A stretch of 64,000 bases of DNA from Platerodrilus igneus (lineage: Eukaryota > Arthropoda > Insecta > Coleoptera > Lycidae): positions 5,226,501-5,290,500 of the forward strand of contig JARFIW010000108.1 of NCBI GenBank assembly GCA_036346225.1, written 5' to 3'. Shown piece after piece: positions 45,263-55,923 of the stretch. A program made the translations under genes and the position numbers. Each line of letters opens with the position of its first letter. Positions within the stretch are counted from its first letter, which is position 1. The notes beneath the pieces were generated by a model. It worked only from the letters and a program-made list of their open reading frames with translations, did no database searches and was not told the origin of the DNA.

Positions 45263-46879
45263 TTAGTTAGTATGCGAATACATATGTTTCTGTAAATTAC
45301 ATTTCTGCGATGCGGTATAACCACACAAATTGCATACAAATGGACGTTCCTTAGTATGAGATCGCATATGAAGTTTTAAATTACTTTTAGTAGATGCAGA
45401 ATAATTACATAAAACGCATGCGAATGGACGTTCGTGTGTATGAAAGAGCATATGAGTTTTCAAGGTGCTATTAATAGATGCAGAATAATTACATAAATTG
45501 CATGCGAATGGACGTTCATTAGTATGGGACCGTACATGAATTTTTAAGTTATTTCTATAAGATGCAGCATAATCACATAAATTGCATGCGAATGGACGTT
45601 CGTTTGTATGAGACTGCATGTGAATTTTCAAGTTAGTTCTACGCGATGAAGAATAATTACACAAATTGCACGCAAATGGACGTTCGTTTGTATGCGACCG
45701 AATATGAATTTTCAAGTCACTTGTACGAGATGCAGAATAATTACATATTTCGCATGCGAATGGACGTTCGTTAGTATGAGATCGCAGATGCATTTTCAGG
45801 GAACTTTTGGAAGTTGCAGCATATTTACATAAATTGCATGCAAATGGACGTTCGTTTGTATGTAACCGCATATGGATTTTAAATTTACTTTCAGAAGATG
45901 TAGCAAAATTACATAAATTGCATGGGAATGGATGTTTGTTAGTATGATATCGCATATGGATTATTAAGTTACCTTTAAAAGATGCAGAATAATCACATAA
46001 ATTGCATGCAAATGGACGTTCGTTTGTATGAGACTGCATGTGAATTTTCAAGTAAGTTCTACGCGATGAAGAATAATTACACAAATTGCACGCAAATGGA
46101 CGTTCGTTTGTATGCGACCGAATATGAATTTGCAAGTCACTTGAACGAGATGCAGAATAATTACATATATTGCATGCGAACGAACGTTCGTTAGTATGAG
46201 ATCGCATATGCATTTTCAGGTTACTTTTAGAAGTGGCAGCATAATTACATAAATTGCATGCAAATGGACGTTCGTTTGTATGTAACCGCATATGAATTTT
46301 AAATTTACTTTCAGAAGAGGTCGCAAAATTACATAAATTGCATGGGAATGGATGTTTGTTAGTATGATACCGCATATGGACTATCAAGTTACCTTTAAAA
46401 GATGCAGTATAATCACATAAATTGCATGCGAATGGACGTTCGTTTGTATGAGACTGCATGTGAATTTTCAAGTATGTTCTACGCGATGAAGAATAATTAC
46501 ACAAATTGCACGCAAATGGACGTTCGTTTGTATGCGACCGAATATGAATTTTCAAGTCACCTGTACGAGATGCAGAATAATTACACATATTGCATGGGAA
46601 TGGACGTTCGTTAGTATGAGATCGCATGTGCATTTTCAGGGAACTTTTAGAAGTTGCAGCATAATTACATAAATTGCATGCGAATGGACGTTCGTTTGTA
46701 TGTAACCGCATATGAATTTTAAATTTACTTTCAGAAGAGGTAGCAAAATTACATAAATTGCATGGGAATGGATGTTTGTTAGTATGATTCCGCATATGGT
46801 TTATCAAGTTACCTTTAAAAGATGCCGAATAATCACATAAAAAGCACGCAAATGGGCGATCGCTAGTATGTGACGACAT
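45263..46879 (-). CDS. C2H2 zinc-finger protein with 19 tandem fingers
   Basis: An intact 538-codon frame made entirely of 28-residue C2H2 fingers joined by HTNERPFAC-type linkers (not the usual TGEKP). No ZAD, BTB or KRAB-like domain. Fingers 1-15 are three copies of one five-finger module, in the order SFKGNL, SSESKF, TSKSSL, SRTGDL, SRRTYL by their helix words. Four distinct fingers follow (SYRNNL, SINSTL, STKSNL, SQKCNL). All 19 keep both Cys and both His. DNA shows the 420-bp period directly (45600/46020/46440). The Met used as start is the HM of a finger, and upstream DNA on the same strand (46880-46930) still reads as a degraded finger (NLCTYSASYKS in another frame), so the gene was longer or the 5' exon lies upstream. 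Likely a nuclear DNA-binding protein; target unknown. Confidence 0.85.
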   Translation of the reverse strand: MSSHTSDRPFACFLCDYSASFKGNLINHMRNHTNKHPFPCNLCNFATSSESKFKIHMRLHTNERPFACNLCNYAATSKSSLKMHMRSHTNERPFPCNMCNYSASRTGDLKIHIRSHTNERPFACNLCNYSSSRRTYLKIHMQSHTNERPFACNLCDYTASFKGNLIVHMRYHTNKHPFPCNLCNFATSSESKFKIHMRLHTNERPFACNLCNYAATSKSNLKMHMRSHTNERSFACNICNYSASRSSDLQIHIRSHTNERPFACNLCNYSSSRRTYLKIHMQSHTNERPFACNLCDYSASFKGNLIIHMRYHTNKHPFPCNLCNFATSSESKFKIHMRLHTNERPFACNLCKYAATSKSSLKMHLRSHTNERPFACEICNYSASRTSDLKIHIRSHTNERPFACNLCNYSSSRRTNLKIHMQSHTNERPFACNLCDYAASYRNNLKIHVRSHTNERPFACNLCNYSASINSTLKTHMLFHTHERPFACVLCNYSASTKSNLKLHMRSHTKERPFVCNLCGYTASQKCNLQKHMYSHTN

Positions 46880-47405
46880 ATCAATATGCTCTTATAGGAT
46901 GCAGAATAAGTACATAAATTATATACCACAGATGTTCTTTAGTATTATGGCCTTGTAATGTAGTTGGAAAATTTTTTGGTGTCAAGAGAATCACACCTCG
47001 AACAGTGTTTGATGGGTGAGGTCACATACGTGAAGCATAATAATCACATATATTGTTTGACTATCTAAAACGCCCATTCCATTTATCTTCTATTATTGAG
47101 TCGAGTTAGTTGAACGTTCATTGAATTTTATTTAAATTCTGCATCCTTTGTTAGTAATACAATAGATTCTACAAGACACTTTTCGCTCCACAAATTAGCT
47201 ATCGATCGGGTCGTTTGAACTTATTAAACGAACTAAATATAAAAAGCTAATTGTACAATTATTTGTCTTAATTTTACATACATTCATTCGGTAATTAAGT
47301 CGATAGTAATGTTCTTAGTATATTCTGTTCTATCCTATTTATTTCTTAATAAGTACTCTTTCTAGTACAAACATTTAACAGTTACTTTTACTTTCTATAC
47401 ATCAT
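46880..47405. other. Degraded finger remnant and AT-rich spacer
   Basis: 46880-46940 carries one frameshifted finger of the neighbouring gene in minus sense. The rest shows nothing recognisable. Confidence 0.5.
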
Positions 47406-47583
47406 GAATACGTACATCCGAACTATAACAAGTTTTCACAATGCCTATACCGTTGGATACGCGTGCTCAAGAAATGGTAGCTTCACGAATAAACTATTTT
47501 GAGAAAGAAATTGATACTAATAGGCCTTTTCTACCATTGACTTCTGTAAGAGATGTCAGTAATTTCTGTATTTAGGTATTTGA
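47406..47583 (+). repeat. 178-bp duplicated segment, first copy
   Basis: About 90% identical to 52277-52454. Both contain an ATG (47442; 52312) opening about 38-45 codons with LDTRAQEMVASRINYFEKE, followed by TAG in the shared GTATTTAGGTATTTGA end. The conserved stretch has the feel of an N-terminal helix-turn-helix of an insect transposase, but I cannot name the family. Confidence 0.85.
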
Positions 47584-48802
47584 GAGAATTTCTGAGAATC
47601 CCCATAAATTTCCCACCTTTCGTGTAACGAATAATAGATTATATAAATTTGTATCTTCCTCATCCCGCAAAATATCTAACACCCCTGAATGGAAACTTAT
47701 TGTCCCTACCGCTAACCGCAGTGAGGTTCTTAAATTGTGTCATGACGACCCTATAGCTGTTCATCTTGGTGTTACGAAAACCCTAGCTAAAATATCTGAA
47801 TTATATTACTGGCCTACATTAAAACAAGCTGTCTGTCGCTATATTAGAAACTGTAAAATTTGTGGGTCTCAGAAGAGCTCTCACGAAGCTCGTCCTGGTT
47901 AAATGGGTAACTTTAAACGTGTATCTTATCCCTTTCAATTAATATCGCTTGACTTATTAGGACCTCTCCCTCGATTAAAAAAAGGTAACCAATATCTTTT
48001 AGTTGTCATCGATTGGTTTTCTAAATTTGTTATGGTACAACCGTTAAGTAAAGCCACATCTGCGGCTATAATCAAATTCCTAGAACAAAATGTATTTCTT
48101 ATCTTTGGTGTCCCACAAATTATCCTCTGCGATAATGGAGTACAATTTATATCAAAAGATTTTCAAAATTTCGTCAAAAGTTATAAAGTACCAAAAATTT
48201 GGTTTAACGCAAAATACCATCTCCAGGTAAACCCTACCGAAAGAGTAAATCGAGTCTTAATTACTGCTATCTCTTCATATATCGATTCAGACCACACTTG
48301 GTGGGATGGAAATATCTTTAAAATCGCTCATGCTTTGCGTACATCCAAACACGAAACAACCCAATTTACCCCTTCATTTCTTGTTTTTGGAAGATATACT
48401 CCAATTGATGGTAGTTATTATGGTCGAGTTCCTGATGATACTAACGTAATTGAATTTGACGAAAAAGTACGCTACGACAAAGACCAATAATCATTAGTTT
48501 CTATCTTTAACGACGTTAGAAAAAATTTGCTAAAAGCTTACGAAAAGAGTAAGGATCACTATAATCTGCATAAACGAGATATTTCCTTTGCTTTAGGCGA
48601 ACATGTTTGGAAAAAGAATTATGTCTTATCTTATGCTACTAAAAAATTCTCTTCGAAATTAGTCCCTAAATTCATTTTATGTAAGGTCACTCGTGTTGTT
48701 AGTCCACTTATCTATGAACTCCAAGACACTGATGGAAAACGTCAAAGGAGGTGGCATATCAAAGACCTTAAACCATTCTCTGCTGACCCAAATGCTAATT
48801 AA
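47584..48802 (+). pseudogene. Ty3/Gypsy integrase, nearly open
   Basis: The 3' end of a Gypsy pol in one frame. H2C2 finger (HDDPIAVHLGVTKT, CKICGSQK; 47740-47870), integrase core with LISLDLLGP (first Asp), ILCDNGVQFIS (second Asp; about 48127-48160) and NPTERVNRVLI (Glu; about 48230-48260), and a C-terminal GPF/Y-like module ending WHIKDLKPF. Two in-frame nonsense codons (TAA at about 47900 and at 48488) interrupt an otherwise intact frame. Protease, RT and RNase H are missing; the 5' boundary is the 178-bp duplicated segment. Possibly the relic of the element primed at 44229, but no coding DNA connects them. Confidence 0.88.
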
Positions 48803-49971
48803 TTTTTCACGTTTCATTTCTTTAACGGTTTACCTAATGTTTTTGTCTCTGCTATGAATTAGTTAACTTTATTCAGTCATTTCTATCTTATACAGCACTT
48901 ACCTTCTACACTTTTGCCTTATTTACATTAAACTAGCTATCTTTTTGCTGCCTGTTGAGTTTTCCTTGAATTGATTGTTAGCCACATATCTGTTTATTAT
49001 CTAGATTCTCTAATATAACCCTGCCGCTTCATTTAATTAATCCTAGCACCTTTTCTACTCCATATTATTTTGTTTTCAGCATTTATCTTACGTTGTTTAA
49101 TTTCGTGGTGATTGTCGTAACTTTGGTTGTAATAACTCATTGAATTTTTATGATTGGTTTCAGCTGATGTTGAGTGGATGCTTTTTTCTTTGGACTCTCA
49201 TAGGAGCCGCGGCCTATGCAATTGTAAGATATAGTCCATATTCGCAGTTGCACAAAACTAGGAGTTTCTATTCCATGCGTTTTTCTTCTGAATTATTACA
49301 GTCGCCCACTTTATCCTTCATCGCTACTTGTTTTCTCCTTCTATTAAGTTACCAGAACATATAAACATATTTTTGTTGTTTTTTATTGAACTTCGTGGTG
49401 AGGTGCTATCGCTTTTTATCGATATGTTATCGAATTCTCGGTTATTCTTAGCATATTGGGACAGTGTGTTTGTATTTAACTGCTTATAGTTAGGTATTCT
49501 TGTGTGTTTATGGCGTTACCGTTTCTAAAAATTACCTTGAAACAGTGATTTTTTGTGTGAAGATATCTGTAGTGATACTTTACAGTTGTTGTTCAACTCT
49601 TGTCTGATTTTCTTATCGCAGTGGATGCACTCGTTAAGAAAATGATCGTACTAGTTCTCATTAAAAGTCTAATTTTTTTTTTAACTTATTGCGTGCCTTA
49701 ACTTGTCTGATTAACATAGCAGGTGGTCCTGCAGACCGATCTGAATTTAAGAGGGACAACTCTCTACCTTCTCTCGGACGCTTGTCCAAAACTCTACTTT
49801 TTCTCATCCTGCTGTCTTCGTTTCCGCTATATTTTTCATTCGGTAGACTTGTTCTTGACCCGGAACACCCGTCTACCACATAAGAGTGATTTTTCCCTCA
49901 CTTCGGACTACTGACCACATTGGTTGATTGAGTAGTGCTTTTATATCCACCTTTTCTATCGCTTTTGCTCA
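48803..49971. other. Possible 3' region of Gypsy element
   Basis: T-rich, with acceptor-like TTTTCAG and GGTTTCAG sites near 49078 and 49168 and a short hydrophobic open frame at 49140-49364. No recognisable LTR or protein. Confidence 0.35.
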
Positions 49972-50364
49972 ATGCAAGCCCTTTCTCTATTCTCTTCTAC
50001 CTGGGTGTCACTTAGACGTTCCATAATGCCTACCCCTTTCTTTTTACTTTTCATATATCTCTTTTGCCTTTTCATTTCCGTTAGTCACGGTGTGGTTGCG
50101 CGGGGGTTTTTTACAGACACCCGGACCACGTCTCTGGGAATCTTTCGTGAGGTCATGCGGTGCCGCTGTCAGTCGCACGTGGCCGCTAACAGTGTATGTA
50201 TGTATGAGTGTGTGAGTGCAAGAATATATATGTACCTACATATAAATATAGATATGTTACCGGTATCGTTCAACGCCGGGTGCAGGAATGCACCCACATG
50301 TCCTTTTCCGGTCCCTCATACCGTTATAACTAACGGGCCTGCCTCACAGGTCGCCCTCTTCTAG
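49972..50364 (+). CDS. Hypothetical 130-aa protein with signal-peptide-like N-terminus
   Basis: An ATG frame of 130 codons. An internal Met at residue 19 begins MPTPFFLLFIYLFCLFISVS, a good signal-peptide or anchor pattern, followed by HGVVARGFF and a Cys-containing region (CRCQ, CMYECVS). A TTTTATATCC element lies about 30 bp upstream. The downstream half is low-complexity (ATATATGTA runs). No family recognised. It could be coding by chance in a T-rich stretch. Confidence 0.2.
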   Translation: MQALSLFSSTWVSLRRSIMPTPFFLLFIYLFCLFISVSHGVVARGFFTDTRTTSLGIFREVMRCRCQSHVAANSVCMYECVSARIYMYLHINIDMLPVSFNAGCRNAPTCPFPVPHTVITNGPASQVALF

Positions 50365-51221
50365 GGGGTATGAGTATCTTTCCTGTATAACGGCTTCAAG
50401 GAGCCACTCTATCTTGTATATTTATGATGGATGACGAAACGGCTTGGTGAGCTGGGGAATTCTACGCTATATCTTTAATGTATATAGTCGTAGCGTATTT
50501 TACCGTGCTGGGACGTTTCGGATCCACCTATTGTTATCTAGTTTTATCTTTATATCTTTATCTTACTTATTATCTTTGATAATAACTTGAGACTTTGCCT
50601 TATCTTTTTTGTCTTCCTAACGTATGGTATTTATGATTAGACATAGGAATTATTTTTTGAGTATTGAGTGAAGAAGCTAACCTGATGGTAGCAATACAAT
50701 TTGTTGGTAAATTTGTTGATTCACAATCATGTCATGAAAAAGTTTTGATGTGTATTGTCTATTAAGTCAGAATACCAGTACATAAAAATTTGCTAAAGTG
50801 CAGAGTAACTTGCACTTGTGGACATTTTGGAATTTGGGCATTTTCTTGCCAAAGAAAAAAACAGTTTAGATACAATGCTTATGTGCGTGTGCACTTAAAA
50901 ACTGTAATGTTAGCTTTAGTTATAGTATATATGTTACGCGACTTGTCGCATTTGTTTTTAGTTATAATAGTGTTTGTGCTCTTCGACAAATTTGTGCTGT
51001 CGATTATAACTGCGCCACATTAAAGACTCGCGTGTGCATTTATAGATGTAGTTCATAAACAATGGGGCTACACACTCCGTTTCCTGGTTATTCGTAAAAC
51101 GTGTTATCTTGAAAAACCAGGTGGCGTATAAAATAAACATTTTCTAGAATTTAAGTTAGGGTATATGTAGGTTAGTCAGGCTTTTTCTTTTTTAAGATTT
51201 TTTTTATGGCTTTGTCGCGAT
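50365..51221. other. Intergenic DNA
   Basis: No gene recognised. The plus-strand open frame at 50790-51023 is not supported by any signal. The last 40 bp (TTTTTTATGGCTTTGTCGCGAT) are repeated before the second LTR at 51712. Confidence 0.4.
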
Positions 51222-51560
51222 TGTTACATTTCAAATTAGAAAATGTACATTGTTAAATATGTGAGTAAACTCCCGTGAATATTTTCAAATAAACTTGTTA
51301 AATTTCCGTCATTCCGAACAGATGCGTTTGCGCAAAAGAATTCGCAGGCGCGGAGTGAATGGCGCAAGTGCGTGGTGTGACACGACATTATCAGCCACGA
51401 GACGTCAAGCCGAGAACAACCACCTGTGTCGCGTATATGTCTTTTCTTTTTTTAGGATGTACGTTCCCTTTTATCTTTATCTTTGAATACCTTTACCTGT
51501 CTCCTTCTACCTTACCTACGAACGACGATAGAGGAGAAACGACTAAATTTGGACTCAACA
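51222..51560 (+). mobile_element. Solo-type LTR, tandem copy 1
   Basis: 339 bp from TGTTACATTTC to CTCAACA, followed after one base by TGGCGTAGTCGACCC, a PBS-like site resembling the tRNA-Ser type. About 75% identical to 51712-52053. Shared inner words: GTTTGCGCAAA, CGACGAGACGTC or its worn form, TTTTTTAGGATGTA. Confidence 0.7.
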
Positions 51561-51711
51561 ATGGCGTAGTCGACCCACACCAAAGAATAAGGAGATGGCC
51601 CTGAGATATATAGGTGCGATTTAAGTGAGTACATTGCTTTAGATTTAAGTTTTTACCGTGCTAACAGTCATTTTCTTTTTTTAATTTTTTCTTTTATGGC
51701 TTTGTCGCGAT

Positions 51712-52053
51712 TGTTACATGCCAAAATTGGCATTGTGCACTTTTAAATTTGTGAGTGATTTCCCGCCACTATTTTAAAACAGACTTGTTCATTTCCGTCA
51801 TTTCGGACAGTTGCGTTTGCGCAAAGGAATGCGCAGGTGCGGAGTGATGTGCAAGTGCGCGATTTGCGACACGGCAGGAGATTATAAGCGACGAGACGTC
51901 GAACGGTAAGGTTTACCTGTGTCGTGGTGCTGTATTTTCTTTTTTAGGATGTAGGTTCGTCTATCGTATCTCTACCTTCTATCGTTGCCTCTACCTGTAT
52001 CCTTTCCGCTCCCCTACAAACGAAAGAGGAAGGCGAATTAATTTGAATCAACA
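51712..52053 (+). mobile_element. Solo-type LTR, tandem copy 2
   Basis: 342 bp from TGTTACATGCC to ATCAACA, followed by ATGGCGTGACGCAACCC. A TATA-like ATTATAAGCGACGAG lies near 51876. The 151 bp between the two LTRs are themselves repeated after copy 2 (GGAGA-GGCCCTG, GTTTTAAGTGA), so the unit is LTR plus about 150 bp of leader, duplicated in tandem. Confidence 0.7.
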
Positions 52054-52276
52054 ATGGCGTGACGCAACCCACCCTAAAACAACAAGGAGAGGCCCTGTGA
52101 TTAACTGCAAGGCGCGTTTTAAGTGAATAATTTGCTTTATTTATATGCTAAAGTGCAAATTGTATCATTGTAAACGTGTTTGGTATGTGATACAATTTGA
52201 CACGTAATTATGTCATTATTGTGCAATATTGTAAAACGTGGATCGAATCAGTGTTGCCAACTGTAGCAGTGGCGCT

Positions 52277-52454
52277 GAATACGGACACCGGAACTATAAC
52301 AAGTTTTCACAATGCTTAAACCGTTGGATACGCGTGCTCAAGAAATGGTAGCTTCACGAATAAACTATTTTGAGAAAGAAATTGATAATAATGGGCCTTT
52401 TTTACCATTCACTTCTGTAAGATGCGTAAGTAATTTTTGTATTTAGGTATTTGA
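52277..52454 (+). repeat. 178-bp duplicated segment, second copy
   Basis: See 47406-47583. Here it is followed by unrelated DNA and, 350 bp on, by a Harbinger transposase fragment. Confidence 0.85.
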
Positions 52455-52803
52455 TTCCATTCGAATAATTTTTAATTTAATGAGGTTAAGTAGACTAAAC
52501 AGTTTCATTAAAAGTTATTTGTCTTAGCGGGTTGCATCAGCATTAAATATTATAGCGAATTCTAATCAGAAAACCAGTGTGTACCAAGTGCAGTTGTCAT
52601 GTCCAATGACAGTTTACATGTAACAACAAACTAGTTACACTGTTCCATTTACAAACTCGGAGCACTTCAAGTTGCACTGAGTGCACTTTTTCTTTTACTA
52701 CCTCGATTAGGTCGTGCAGCTTTCAGTGCAATATGGCATTTTTGTATAGGTTTACATTGATAGTTGGCCTTGTTGTGATTTCTAATTAAAACAAACTAAA
52801 TAT

Positions 52804-53460
52804 TATGATGGATCTTGTTTTAGTAGCATTAGAACTATTAAGCTCATCTGAAAGTAGCGATGATGAAGATATGTTTTTCTTGGATAAACAAAAGCGAAGG
52901 ATTCCAAAAATTAAAAATTTTATAGAAGACGTAGTTCATAATTTTGACAACAAAGAGATATATAAATAACATTAAAATTGTATTCAAAATATAATTATAC
53001 GGATATAGTTTAAGAAGCACTTGCGAATGCAATGACAAATCTTTGATGAGTTGGTTGGCGAATTTCATGATTCAAGTTTCTATTTGGGCATCCAAAGCCA
53101 CCATGGAGGACGTGAACTCGTATCACCAAAAACACAGTAGTTAGCATTTTTGTGGTAATCATGTTGTGAGTTTGATATCGTAAATTAAAATCATGTTGCA
53201 ATAGGTTTGCAGGTAATAAAGTTGCTCCTAGAGATGTTAGCATTTTATTTCGTAGTATCCAAACGGTTATGAATTTTTTACTTTCAATAGAACCAGCTAT
53301 TATTAAATTGTCTCAGACTGCAGTTGACAGGCATTTTTTTGCCACTGAATTTGCCAAGGTAAGTAATAATCAGAAATTATTTTTGTATATAGTAGTGCTT
53401 AACAGATATCTGGTTTTCCCAATGTTGTTGTTTATATCGATAGATCTTACATTAACGAAT
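52804..53460 (+). pseudogene. PIF/Harbinger transposase fragment (HARBI1-like)
   Basis: The 5' piece (52804-52971) has a Leu/Glu-rich start and IPKIKNFIEDVVHNFDNKE, the N-terminal signature of insect HARBI1-like nucleases. The later piece (about 53200-53460) reads NKVAPRDVSILF, IQTVMNFLLSIEPAIIKL and TEFAK, then a GTAAGT donor, an intron of about 47 bp ending TGCTTAACAG, and ISGFPNVVVYIDRSYIN, the region just before the first catalytic Asp of the family. The ORF then stops at the 590-bp LTR beginning 53461, and no continuation exists beyond 57351. Stops in the middle part (52972-53190) show decay. Confidence 0.75.
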
Positions 53461-54050
53461 TGAAGCGGGCTACTGCTACCGCGTTTCTTTAATTTAAAAA
53501 CAAGTAATAACAATAGTCTTTATTACTCACTGTTCCCAAGTCTAATTAACAGTATATGCCTTATTTATAGATGTTTTCAGTCCACTTAACAATGAAGCAT
53601 TATTACACTAATGAATTTACAAGCACTGATATCTTCTTAAACTAACTTCTTTACCATAGGTCCATTAACAACACTAACACAACTATTTATTTATACACTT
53701 CTATTTATTTATGTATACTACAAGCTGCATGTACATTAGACACAGCATATAACATTTATGTATATTCTGGAACTCCTAAAAGCTCAACTAAGTTTACTGT
53801 ACACGATATAATTTATATTAGACATTCAAGTATAGACTAACTCTTACATTCATAAGCGGCCTTATATATACCCTGAATTAAAGATATGACTCATGATCTA
53901 GTATTTTCTAGAAGAATTCTGGAACCGTTGTGAATAAACAGTGCTTGCGGCGTTTTGTGTGTGTTTGATGGGTTGTCTAGTAGTAGCTCGCAACAGTATA
54001 TATTGCAGTGGATTTCTCAAAACCAATCGAGTCCCACAAATTGGGCGCCA
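53461..54050 (-). repeat. 3' LTR of truncated Gypsy
   Basis: Its minus-strand start abuts RT-coding sequence with no intervening integrase. Confidence 0.9.
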
Positions 54051-55920
54051 ATGTAAGGTTTGCCCCCCGTAATTTTTGGAATATCTCCTCTAGGTTCGTA
54101 AGGTGTTTTTTTCAATAGACCGGCCTAACACTATCACGTCGTCTAGGTACACCAGACAAGTCTTCCAAGACAGTCCACGCAGTATTGACTCCATCAACCG
54201 TTCAAAAGTAGCAGGGGCATTGCATAATCCAAATGGCATGACCTTGAACTGCCATAATCCAGTTCCAATTGTAAACGCAGTCTTTTCTTTATAGTTTGGC
54301 TCCAAGCCTACCTGCCAGTATCCGCTTTTCAAGTCCAAAGGTCGAAAACCATTTAGATCCGGATAGAGTATCCAAGGTGTCATCAATTCTGGGCAAAGGA
54401 TAGCTGTCTTTCTTTGTCACACTGTTAAGCCGCCGGTAGTCTACACAAAACCTTGTCGACCCGTCGTTTTTTTTGACAAGCACTACCGGGGATGTCCATG
54501 GACTATTCGAGGGTTCAATCACTCCCTGTTCTTCCATATCGGTAATAATTTGCTCGGCTTCTTTACGTTTTGCCAAAGGAAGCCGCCTGGGGTGTTGTCT
54601 TATCGTATGCGCATCTCCAGTATTGATCTTGTGTTGCACAACATTCGTCCTTCCTTTCTCACTATCATCCAGTGCAAACACACCTCGATATCGTCCGACC
54701 AGTTCTTTTACCTTGCCCAGTTGGTCGCCATTTAATCCTTGACACGAGGGTATCAACATATCTAGCAATTTCTGTGAGCAATCGTTGGCTGGTTTATTTT
54801 TCGTGTCGTCCACACAACGTTTAATATGACATACTGGAATGCAACTTCCCACAATCATGCCTTTCTTCAGGGTCACCGTATGGGGATTAATGTTTGGCAC
54901 CCTTACTGGTATCATGCTTTGAAACTTTACCAGCGTTCTTCCAATCAGTAATCCCTCCTGACCCATTCCCGATTCAGTTGCTTCCATCATGCATACTTGT
55001 CCTTCCCGGAGCGTACCATCCGGGCGTCCCATTACTATCATTTCCGCCTTCTCGGGTATTTTCATATCGCAAATCATTCGAACTTGCATCGTCTGGTTAC
55101 TCGTACCTTGAAATGGAATCTCATCATCATCTATCCGAAGCACATTTTCTTTCATGTTTACATGAAACCCATATTCTCTCATGAGATCCATTCCCAAGAT
55201 CACTTCCTCTGTAATTTCAGCTACCAACACCCGATGATTAATTAATTTGTCTCCAATTCTCAACGTTACGGCAGTTTCTCCGTGAGTACAAATTTTCTCA
55301 CCACTTGCCGTTCGGAGACACACCGATACAGGTAGCACTTTTCCACGACCAACTAAATCTGGTCTCACAATAGTCCATGTCGCTCCTGTATCCACGAGTA
55401 ATCGGACAATCCTACTATTAATTCTACCATTGATATAAATGCTGTCCAGACTTCCCATTGACGATGCAGCACGGATGATAATCTCCGGGGCACTACGCTG
55501 TGCTGTCGATGTTCGCCCCCTTACATTGACCTGCTTTAACTCAACCGGTTGTTTCTTTGGTTGAGTACAGCGTCTCTGCATATGACCAACTTCACAGCAG
55601 CTCCAGCATCGCAGACACCATTTCCGCGGTCGTAATCTTTTCAGCCTTTCCGCTTTTCGCTTTTCAAACACACGGTTGATTATTTCATCTATGCTGTTCT
55701 GCGATTGCTAAGGTTCTTCTAATGCAGACCGAACTTTGTGAATCATCCTGTGTGACGTCTGCTTAGCTGCTTCAAATTCAAGCGCATGAGCCAGTTCGTC
55801 ATCTAACATTTTTGGCCGTGCTAATCTTAGCGCTTGCTGTATTTCGCCATCTTTAACGCCATCCACAAATGTTTGTACAGCCAGTTGTTCAAGGAAACTA
55901 TCTGGTGCCGTTGGATATGT
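54051..55920 (-). pseudogene. Pol part (knuckle, PR, partial RT) of truncated Gypsy
   Basis: The minus-strand frame 55671-54289 carries a CCHC knuckle (CWSCCEVGHMQRRC, about 55595), protease LLVDTGATWTIV (about 55395) with ILGMDLM downstream, and RT with PSNSPWTSPVVLVKK and FCVDYRRLNSV (about 54440). A frameshift near 54385 moves RT into a second frame: DLKSGYWQVGL, MPFGLCNAPATF and CLVYLDDVIV (about 54140). After another shift it continues LEEIFQKLRGANL up to 54051, where the LTR begins. 55923-55708 is Gag in the same frame as the knuckle, separated by a TAG. Not functional. Confidence 0.85.
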
Positions 55921-55923
55921 CAA

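Noticed and set aside
45982..46614. Plus-strand frames opposite the zinc-finger gene
   Set aside because: Antisense shadows repeating with the 420-bp module.
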